Shown here one piece after another: positions 1-5,855 of a stretch of DNA of 14,353 nt; position 1 is the first letter of the stretch; each line of letters begins with the position of its first letter. The position numbers were made by a program, and so were the translations under genes. Source of the DNA: an uncultured Phascolarctobacterium sp. (lineage in GTDB: Bacteria; Bacillota; Negativicutes; Acidaminococcales; Acidaminococcaceae); the NCBI GenBank assembly GCA_946002345.1, contig CAMFZA010000014.1:1-14353 (forward strand). The letters run 5' to 3'. The notes below the pieces were generated by a model. The model was not told the DNA's origin and did no database searches. It saw only the letters and a list, made by a program, of their open reading frames with translations.

Positions 1-130
1 GCATTTTAATGCAAAAAAGCACCTAGAAAATATTAAATATTATTTTCTTTTTTACTTCTTATAATACTGATTACTATTAATTAGTATATCTCTATAGAAT
101 CTATTAGTCAACAGTTTTATTCAAAATTAA
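1..130. other. AT-rich stretch without a gene
   Basis: This leftmost stretch is very AT-rich and has no open frame of useful length on either strand. I see no RNA gene, repeat or convincing promoter in it. It lies beyond the hairpin terminator at 131-161, so it is probably spacer between two transcription units, the other one being outside the window. Confidence 0.6.
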
Positions 131-170
131 CAGGAGCCTGCGCGCTAAGTGCAAGCTCCTGTTTTTATAA
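131..170. terminator. Hairpin terminator, possibly bidirectional
   Basis: The arms CAGGAGCCTGCGC and GTGCAAGCTCCTG pair over 13 positions, with one C/A mismatch and one G/T wobble, around the loop GCTAA. On the plus strand a run of five T follows directly, then a T-rich tail. On the minus strand the tail is weaker (TTAATTTTGAATAAAA). It sits 18 bases past the stop of the CGGC-domain gene, so it can end that minus-strand unit. The better T-run faces the other way, which suggests bidirectional use or a plus-strand transcript arriving from outside the window. Confidence 0.75.
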
Positions 171-179
171 TTTTTATGT

Positions 180-539
180 TTAATGTGTTCCTTGTACAAT
201 TTTTATGCCGCTAGCAGCCAATTCATCAGCAATAGCCTTGATGGTGGGGCACAAATGCTTTTCTCCCTGCTCATCCTTTTTGCTAGTACAATGACTCAAA
301 TGCAAAGCATCTATTTCCAAAGCCTTCATGCGCTCTATTTTCTTGCGAATGCCCTCCTGATTTTCTAGCATCGAATCGCCACAGCCATTGCAGGTCCACA
401 TAGCCATCAAACGCAGCTCTTCCTCGCCATATTGAGCAAAAGCTTTGTCCTTGTCGTAAAACGCTCTTAAACAGCCTGCTCCTGCACAGGATGCAGAAGT
501 CTTTAAACAACGGATAATTGCTATCTTTTTCAAATGCAT
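180..539 (-). CDS. CGGC-domain putative metal-binding protein
   Basis: This 119-residue soluble protein resembles the CGGC domain family (PF08821), small proteins thought to bind metal through conserved cysteines and whose function is not established. The family pattern is visible: an N-terminal beta strand ending KIAIIRC, a Cys pair at residues 18 and 23, a central C-x-x-C at 50-53 (CNGC, where the name-giving motif is CGGC), a Cys at 84 after a predicted strand (LSHC), and a C-P at 97-98. The length is normal for the family. The ATG start is preceded by AGGGGG at only two bases, which is unusually tight; AAAGG further upstream may serve instead. It is the last gene of the small unit that begins with the polyferredoxin at 1892, and a hairpin follows 18 bases after its stop. 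Family assignment is from motif recognition, with no experimental role implied. Confidence 0.8.
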   Translation of the reverse strand: MHLKKIAIIRCLKTSASCAGAGCLRAFYDKDKAFAQYGEEELRLMAMWTCNGCGDSMLENQEGIRKKIERMKALEIDALHLSHCTSKKDEQGEKHLCPTIKAIADELAASGIKIVQGTH

Positions 540-557
540 AACCCCCTAAAGCCTTTT

Positions 558-851
558 CTATTGTATTTCAGAATTAATCACCTTAATTATAACCCGAGCA
601 TATTCCTCCTGACCAGAATAAAATTTAAGCACACCCTGCGCTACATCATGATTCTTTAAAGCTTCCCGTGGCACGCACAGCTCCACATTCAGAGGAATCC
701 ATCCGCTCCTAGACTTTAAAGCATCAGATGGCAGAAGCTCGGTCCAAATACCCTTTTTGGTCCCTTGTGACAAAAACATTTCCATATCGCTGCCACTACA
801 GAGCAACGGCAGTTAACTATCTGTCAGCAAACGCAAATAAAGACTGTTCAT
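558..851 (-). pseudogene. Small gene interrupted by an in-frame stop (possible pseudogene)
   Basis: I do not recognise this sequence. Reading from ATG at 851 gives MNSLYLRLLTDS, then TAA at 813-815, and the same frame continues without another stop to TAG at 558-560. The downstream part (from TTG at 806 or ATG at 785, 82 or 75 residues) looks protein-like, with alternating hydrophobic residues in its second half that suggest a beta-rich fold. Neither downstream start has a recognisable ribosome site, and the upstream ATG lacks one nearby as well. The simplest reading is a small gene broken by a nonsense change. The alternatives are a short intact protein starting at 785 or 806, or no gene at all. 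It lies between the Cys-rich peptide gene and the CGGC gene, 18 bases before the latter's start. Confidence 0.4.
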
Positions 852-889
852 AATCGCAATAAGCAGCTATAAAACAACACCCTCTAGGC

Positions 890-1078
890 CTATAACGCCA
901 CCCTTCCCTTCATGCTTTGAAAGCAATATTTGCCAGCAAAAAACAAAAGAGCAAAAATGCCCGGTGTGCAATTAAAGCCACAGCTGCCACACATTCCTGT
1001 GCAGCCAGCACCCTGCAGACTTAATGTACTCACTGGAATACCCATGGCAATAAGAAAAGAAATAAGCTTATTTTTCAT
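890..1078 (-). CDS. 62-residue Cys-rich membrane peptide coupled to the polyferredoxin
   Basis: The start chosen is the ATG at 1078, because GGAGG lies seven bases upstream and the peptide then begins MKNKLISFLIAMGIPVSTLS, a typical signal-like hydrophobic N-terminus. A Cys cluster follows at about residues 45-55 of the longer frame (26-36 here), reading GCTGMCGSCGFNC, then a second hydrophobic helix with one more Cys and a basic tail. The pattern suggests a metal- or cluster-binding loop held between two membrane segments. The gene overlaps the 3' end of the polyferredoxin gene by 11 bases and its ribosome site is inside that gene, so translation is probably coupled. The four cysteines in 11 residues could form a binding site or disulfides. 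I cannot name a characterised family. An upstream start at 1135 would add 19 residues but lacks the good ribosome site. Confidence 0.7.
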   Translation of the reverse strand: MKNKLISFLIAMGIPVSTLSLQGAGCTGMCGSCGFNCTPGIFALLFFAGKYCFQSMKGRVAL

Positions 1079-1892
1079 GGCATTTCCTCCCATAGTGTAT
1101 GGCTTGGACAGGACAGATATGAGCGCATTGACCACAGATAATACAATTATGCAAGCTAATTTTTGCTCGCTTATCCTGCACCGTAATCGCTCTCATGGGA
1201 CAAGTTGTAGCGCATTGTTTACAGCCAATGCACTGCTGCTCATCTACCTGCATTTTTTGCGCGAAGCCAAGCCTACTGCTAAAATAATGCGTTAAATTCT
1301 GTAGCGCTCCTACCGGGCATAAAAAATTGCAATAGCCCCGCCCACCCTTAGTGAATATTCCAAAAACGACTAGCCACAAAATGCTTGTCAAAAGCAAGCT
1401 GGAGCTTAGGGATATGAAATACCCTTGCGAGTAATAATTAGCCACTAGGTCGAAGAGAAAAAAATTGCAATAGGCGCAAGCCAAAATTCCACCAAAAAAG
1501 GGCACTAGACAGAAGCCAGCCAGCATGCCATAGCGAATTGGTGCTATTTCTGTATATTTAATCCAGTCTATTTGCAGTCGTTCAGGCACCAGCTTGCTCA
1601 AATACTCCGTAAAAGCGCCCGCCGGGCACAGCCTGCCACAAAAAACGGGCCCGAAGAAGAAGGCAGCTATAAGCAGAATACCCAAGCTAACCACACTTAT
1701 GGAGGCATATTGAAAAATCCTTCCGTCTAATAAATGCTCTGTGGGAATTCTCAAGCATAAGCTGTGAATAGTTTGCTCCTGCCATTTTCCCTTTAGTAAG
1801 AATCCTAGTATCTTTTGAAATAATGCAAAGGGCGCATAAAAAAGCACCAAGCCTAATAAATACCCTGCAATACGCTTTACTTGATATGTCAT
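1068..1892 (-). CDS. NapH/YccM-like membrane polyferredoxin (4Fe-4S)
   Basis: This 274-residue protein is predicted to be an inner-membrane electron-transfer protein of the NapH/YccM/NosR C-terminal type. Predicted membrane helices lie around residues 8-33, 62-82, 120-150 and 158-180. Two C-x-x-x-C-P motifs, at 85-90 (CGRLCP) and 188-193 (CNFLCP), mark the family. At the C-terminus are two classical [4Fe-4S] motifs, Cys 221/224/227/231 and 250/253/256/260, each followed by Pro. Proteins of this family pass electrons between the quinone pool or cytoplasmic donors and a partner; the partner here is not known. The ATG at 1892 is chosen over the TTG at 1898 because GAGGAGG lies seven bases from the ATG and only one from the TTG. 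The end overlaps the Cys-rich peptide gene. No reductase or maturation gene that would fix its role, such as nap, nos or cco, is nearby. Confidence 0.88.
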   Translation of the reverse strand: MTYQVKRIAGYLLGLVLFYAPFALFQKILGFLLKGKWQEQTIHSLCLRIPTEHLLDGRIFQYASISVVSLGILLIAAFFFGPVFCGRLCPAGAFTEYLSKLVPERLQIDWIKYTEIAPIRYGMLAGFCLVPFFGGILACAYCNFFLFDLVANYYSQGYFISLSSSLLLTSILWLVVFGIFTKGGRGYCNFLCPVGALQNLTHYFSSRLGFAQKMQVDEQQCIGCKQCATTCPMRAITVQDKRAKISLHNCIICGQCAHICPVQAIHYGRKCHEK

Positions 1893-2055
1893 AAGCAAGC
1901 CTCCTCAAAAAACATCTAACTATATTGTACGAGAAAAATGTGGCTAATGTGTGGCAACGAAAGATTTTTTATAGTCTTACCCTTTCTAAACTATCACATT
2001 ATTCCTGCAGAAATAACTCATTCTATATTTGCGAAGTAAGAGCACCATAAACACA
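1893..2055 (-). promoter_or_regulatory. Intergenic leader with candidate promoter for the polyferredoxin unit
   Basis: This AT-rich spacer lies between the terminator of the large operon and the polyferredoxin gene. A TACAAT box (plus-strand 1924-1929) is a candidate -10 element 32 bases before the ATG at 1892. No good -35 box sits at 16-18 bases: TTGCCA is present but 22 bases away. GCCACA occurs twice with an 11-base period (plus-strand 1939-1944 and 1950-1955) just upstream of the box, one helical turn apart, which could be a regulator site. The ribosome site GAGGAGG is at the start-codon-proximal end. The assignment is tentative. Confidence 0.35.
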
Positions 2056-2094
2056 CAAAAAAGCCAACCACACTCTAAAAAGTATGGATGGCTT
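2056..2094 (-). terminator. Rho-independent terminator of the mre/rod operon
   Basis: On the minus strand AAGCCATCCATAC pairs with GTGTGGTTGGCTT over 13 positions with one T/T mismatch and one T/G wobble, around an eight-base loop. A run of six T follows. It lies 50 bases past the stop of the DUF2344 gene and is oriented to end the long minus-strand unit. Confidence 0.88.
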
Positions 2095-2143
2095 AAGCTT
2101 TACTATCCTCTTGTAGGCATTGCCATAGCTGCCCACTATCTCC

Positions 2144-2851
2144 TTACCCAAGCTTCACTGCATCGTTATTCAGCATGGGCACCTTGTTGCCCTTTTTGCT
2201 CAGGCGGTACAGGTTTAAGCGCTCAATGTCTGCCATTTCCACGGGCAGGTCCAGCTGATAATGCTCATTGAGAGCATTCAGCAAATCCACAGCCTTCATG
2301 CTACCGGTAGGAGTGATTTTGCAGTCAAAGGCAAAAACCGTTGCTGCGCCATCGCAGGTCACATCGATATGAGGAATGTAAAACTTGACATCAATTTCCT
2401 TGAAGCCGGCCTTCGTCTTGGGTGCCGCTTTTTTAAAGAGCAGCTGGGGAGCCTCATTAAAGGCAGTCACAGCCTCGCTGATGTCCCGGCTATAGGGCAG
2501 AGTCACACGATAATTGGCGCCTGCGGCCTGGCTCATCAACGCTGCATGGTGAGTATCCACCGCATCAGCAGCCAGCACACGAATGCCCCGTGGCAATGCC
2601 TTATCCAAGGCCTTGGCTGCCAGTTCCACCTCCATGGGCTCCGCCAGTTCGATTTCCACGAACTCCGTATAGCTAACAACGCCCACGCCCAAAGCGGAAG
2701 CAAGACTAAACTTCAAATGAGGATTAAAGCCCTCGCTATAGGCAGCAGGCAGCTTGGCCCGACGAATGGCGCGGCTAATGGTACGGGCATATTCCAAATG
2801 AGAGATAAAACGAATCTCGGGGTCCTTGGTAATTTGCATGCGCAGCTTCAT
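2144..2851 (-). CDS. DUF2344 (TIGR03936) radical SAM-linked protein
   Basis: This 235-residue soluble protein belongs to the DUF2344 family, known as the radical SAM-linked protein TIGR03936, which is found next to or fused with TIGR03960 radical SAM proteins. Recognisable stretches are the N-terminal IRFISHLEY segment (about residues 13-21), the YSEGFNPHLKFSLASALGVG stretch around 38-57, and a variable middle that leads to a C-terminal domain with RLNLYRL. Its biochemical role is unknown; the constant pairing suggests it binds the substrate of, or forms a complex with, the upstream radical SAM enzyme. Its ATG shares one base with the upstream stop (TAATG), a strong sign of coupled translation. 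In many Firmicutes ribonuclease G and the L21/L27 ribosomal genes follow at this point, but here a terminator follows instead. Confidence 0.93.
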   Translation of the reverse strand: MKLRMQITKDPEIRFISHLEYARTISRAIRRAKLPAAYSEGFNPHLKFSLASALGVGVVSYTEFVEIELAEPMEVELAAKALDKALPRGIRVLAADAVDTHHAALMSQAAGANYRVTLPYSRDISEAVTAFNEAPQLLFKKAAPKTKAGFKEIDVKFYIPHIDVTCDGAATVFAFDCKITPTGSMKAVDLLNALNEHYQLDLPVEMADIERLNLYRLSKKGNKVPMLNNDAVKLG

Positions 2852-4725
2852 TAGGCCTCCACCTCCCCATGAGCATTTTTGTAATCGATAATCTTAACGC
2901 CCAGCTTTTGGCACACACCACAGCCGGTACAAGTAGAACGACGGCAGTCGTGGGTGAGCTGCTGTGCGTAAGCCTTTTGCCACTCATTCCACAGGAATTT
3001 GCGTGATACGCCCGGAGAAATATGCTCCCAAGGGAAGACTTCATTTTCTCCTCTTTGCCGCGCAGCATAAAAGTCCTTATCCAAGCCTGCCTCGGCAAAG
3101 GCCTCCAGCCAACGCTCGTAATCAAAGCAATCGCTCCAGCCATCAAAACGCGCGCCCTTTTGCCAAGCTAGGAGCAGCGCCTTACCCAGCTTACGGTCAC
3201 CACGGGCAAAGACGGCCTCAATAATGCCGGTCTTGCTGTCGTGATAATTGAGCGTTACATTCTTAATGGTCTTGATTTCATCCTTCAAAAGGAACTGCTT
3301 GCGGCGAATGTTCTCCAAATCGTCCTGAGCAAACCATTGGAAGGCAGTGTAGGGCTTGGGTACGAAGAAGGAGGCACTACAGGTCACCTTGCAGCCCCGC
3401 TTACCCGTCACCTGATAATATTTATATTGCACCTTACGAGCCAAATCTGCAATGGCCAATACGTCACCATCATTTTCAAAGGGCAGACCAATCATGAAGT
3501 ATAGCTTGACACTGTTCCAACCGGACTCGAAGGCTGCACCCACGGCATTCATCAAATCCTCTTCCGTAACACCCTTGTTGATTACGTCGCGCATCTTTTG
3601 ACTTCCTGCCTCCGGAGCGAAGGTCAGACCACTTTTGCGCACAGCCTGAATCTCCTTGGCAATAGCCACGCAAAAGCTGTCGATACGCAGGGAGGGCAGG
3701 GATACGCTCACTCTGTCATCCTTGAACTCATCAATCATATCGTGGACCATGGGGGCCAAGCAGGAATAGTCGGCACTGGACAAGGAAACCAGGCTGATTT
3801 CGTTATAGCCAGTGTTGTCCACCAGCTGCCGAGCCAAGTCCTTTAACACCTCGGGCTTGCGCTCCCGCACCGGACGATAAACCATGCCCGCATGACAGAA
3901 GCGGCAACCACGGCTGCAGCCACGGAAAACCTCTAACATAATGCGGTCATGAACGATTTCACCAAAGGGCACAATGGGCGAGGTGGGAAAATCTACACTG
4001 TTCATGTCACCCACTACCCGCTTATAGACCACGGGAGGCACATTTTCCGCCACGGGCTGAACCGCTTTAATAGTATTATTCTCGTTATATTCCACCTTGT
4101 AGAAGGAGGGCACATAAATGCCGCTGATTTTTACAACCTCCTGCAAAAAGGCCTGACGTCCCCCCGGCTTACCAGCACGCTTCCACTTCTTATAGGCAGT
4201 CATTACCTCTACCATTACCTCTTCGCCCTCACCAATGATGGCAAAATCAAAGAAGTCAGCCAATGGCTCTGGATTATAGACGCAGGGCCCACCCACGATT
4301 ACTAGGGGGTCCTCATCGGTGCGGTCCGCCGCCAAAACAGGCACACCGCCCAAATCCAGCATGTTCAAAATATTGGTATAGCTCAGCTCATACTGCAGGG
4401 TGAAGCCAACAATATCGCATTCCTTGAGGGTCTTTTTCGTCTCTAGGGTACGCAGAGGAATATGGCGCTCACGCATTTTGGCTTCCATATCAATCCAAGG
4501 AGCATAAACTCGCTCAGCCTGCACCCCTTGCTCCTTATTGAGCAGATGATACAAGATTTTGAAGCCCAAATAGCTCATGCCCACCTCATACACATCGGGA
4601 AAGGCCAAACAAATAGTGGCCTCCACCTCTGCCTGAGGTTTAATAATGCTGGCAAATTCGCCACCGGTATAGCGCGCAGGCTTTTGCACGCTGCTTAATA
4701 TATCAATGGTCAATTCCTTTTCCAT
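2851..4725 (-). CDS. TIGR03960-type radical SAM protein with B12-binding-like N-terminus
   Basis: This 624-residue protein matches the TIGR03960 radical SAM family, whose reaction is not established. Domain order: an N-terminal region (about 30-170) with a Rossmann/B12-binding-like fold (VYEVGMSYLGFKILYH, VGGPCVYNPEPLADFFD, IIGEGEE); the radical SAM core from about 255, with the cluster ligands Cys 270, 274 and 277 in CSRGCRFC; the core strands LVSLSSADY and LTFAPEAGS; and a C-terminal Cys cluster at 594, 599, 602 and 605 (CRRSTCTGCGVC) that may hold another iron-sulfur cluster or zinc. The length is normal and the frame intact. The ATG at 4725 is preceded by AAGGAGG at five bases, part of which overlaps the rodA stop region. 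It follows rodA by nine bases and shares one base with the DUF2344 gene, so it belongs to the cell-shape operon by position. The B12 motif is degenerate by eye, so cobalamin use is uncertain. Confidence 0.93.
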   Translation of the reverse strand: MEKELTIDILSSVQKPARYTGGEFASIIKPQAEVEATICLAFPDVYEVGMSYLGFKILYHLLNKEQGVQAERVYAPWIDMEAKMRERHIPLRTLETKKTLKECDIVGFTLQYELSYTNILNMLDLGGVPVLAADRTDEDPLVIVGGPCVYNPEPLADFFDFAIIGEGEEVMVEVMTAYKKWKRAGKPGGRQAFLQEVVKISGIYVPSFYKVEYNENNTIKAVQPVAENVPPVVYKRVVGDMNSVDFPTSPIVPFGEIVHDRIMLEVFRGCSRGCRFCHAGMVYRPVRERKPEVLKDLARQLVDNTGYNEISLVSLSSADYSCLAPMVHDMIDEFKDDRVSVSLPSLRIDSFCVAIAKEIQAVRKSGLTFAPEAGSQKMRDVINKGVTEEDLMNAVGAAFESGWNSVKLYFMIGLPFENDGDVLAIADLARKVQYKYYQVTGKRGCKVTCSASFFVPKPYTAFQWFAQDDLENIRRKQFLLKDEIKTIKNVTLNYHDSKTGIIEAVFARGDRKLGKALLLAWQKGARFDGWSDCFDYERWLEAFAEAGLDKDFYAARQRGENEVFPWEHISPGVSRKFLWNEWQKAYAQQLTHDCRRSTCTGCGVCQKLGVKIIDYKNAHGEVEA

Positions 4726-4734
4726 ATTTCCTCC

Positions 4735-5841
4735 TTAGAATTGCAAATTCTGCTTGCGCACCTTAACGTTAAGCAAAATAGCCACCAGCATCAAATTAGT
4801 GGTCAACGAGCTGACGCCATAGCTTAAAAAGGGCAGGGGTACGCCGGTAACCGGCATAATTCCTGCGGTCATGCCAATATTAACCATCACATGGAACATG
4901 AACATACTGGTCACGCCCACAGCCAACAGGGTACCAAAATTATCATCGGCATCCAGCGCAATAGCAATGCCGCGCCAGATAATAATCAAATATAACATAA
5001 TAATAAGGGCCGCACCCACGAAGCCAAACTCCTCGCCGGCTACAGCAAAAATAAAGTCCGTGTGGTTTTCGGGCAAAAAGTTCAGCTGACTTTGGGTGCC
5101 TGCCAGCCATCCTTTACCCAAAAGGCCACCGCTGCCGATGGCGATTTTTGACTGAATAACATGATAACCACTGCCGAAGGGATCCAGCTCCGGATTTAAA
5201 AAGACCCGAATACGATTCTTCTGATAATCCTTGAGCACCATCCAAAAGGCGGGCAATAGGGCCACAAAGGCCACCCCCAGCCTCAAAAACCAATTATACT
5301 TAAAGCCCCTGACAAAAATCATCCCAAATAAAATAGCAATAAAGCGCAGGGAGGTGCCCAAGTCAGGCTGGCGCATTACTAAAAGCCAAGGCACAAAGAT
5401 ATAGCCAAAAACAGGCAGATAATCCTTGAACTCTTCCAACCATTCAATGCGTTTATCCATAAAGGTGGCCAGGCAAATAATCAAAAAGACCTTGGAAAAT
5501 TCGCTAGGCTGAAAGGACAGGGAGCCAACCTGAATCCAACGCTGAGCGCCCAATTGGCTGTGACCTACGAACATAACTGCCAAAAGCAAAATGATATTAA
5601 AAATATACAACCTGGTAGCATAATTTTTTAGCATGCGATAGTCAAAGGCCAGGGAAATAGTCACCATAATGATGCCAAAAACCATGAACATGCTTTGGCG
5701 CTGCACGTGCCAGGCCTTACCCGTGCTTACCGCAAAGGAGTGGGTGGCACTGTCGATGAGGCCCAGGCCGCAGCCCATCAGGATAAGCACAGCACTAATC
5801 AGCCACCAATCCAGATTTTTCAGGATACGTTTGATTTCCAC
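4735..5841 (-). CDS. rodA: RodA, SEDS-family peptidoglycan glycosyltransferase
   Basis: RodA polymerises lipid II into glycan strands during cell elongation, working with PBP2. This 368-residue protein has about ten hydrophobic helices and the expected SEDS landmarks: RWIQVGSLSFQPSEFSK around 101-117, RQPDLGTSL around 157-165, the extracellular loop FLPENHTDFIFAVAGEE (255-271) containing Asp 262, which matches the essential Asp of known RodA proteins, and the C-terminal GIMPVTGVPLPFLSYG (327-342). The last motif continues as VSS where GSS is usual. Translation starts at GTG (5841) six bases after GGAAGGAG; the first codons read MEIKR. The gene begins 14 bases past the PBP2 stop, fitting the usual mrdA-rodA pairing. 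Identification is firm from motifs and context. Confidence 0.97.
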   Translation of the reverse strand: MEIKRILKNLDWWLISAVLILMGCGLGLIDSATHSFAVSTGKAWHVQRQSMFMVFGIIMVTISLAFDYRMLKNYATRLYIFNIILLLAVMFVGHSQLGAQRWIQVGSLSFQPSEFSKVFLIICLATFMDKRIEWLEEFKDYLPVFGYIFVPWLLVMRQPDLGTSLRFIAILFGMIFVRGFKYNWFLRLGVAFVALLPAFWMVLKDYQKNRIRVFLNPELDPFGSGYHVIQSKIAIGSGGLLGKGWLAGTQSQLNFLPENHTDFIFAVAGEEFGFVGAALIIMLYLIIIWRGIAIALDADDNFGTLLAVGVTSMFMFHVMVNIGMTAGIMPVTGVPLPFLSYGVSSLTTNLMLVAILLNVKVRKQNLQF

Positions 5842-5855
5842 AATGTACTCCTTCC

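Noticed and set aside
813..815. Recoding or readthrough at the in-frame stop of the small interrupted gene
   Set aside because: The codon is TAA, which is not used for selenocysteine or pyrrolysine, and I see no supporting structure. A nonsense mutation is the simpler explanation.
2261..2854. 197-codon plus-strand frame opposite the DUF2344 gene
   Set aside because: DUF2344 is well supported by family motifs and by TAATG coupling; the opposite frame has no recognisable features.
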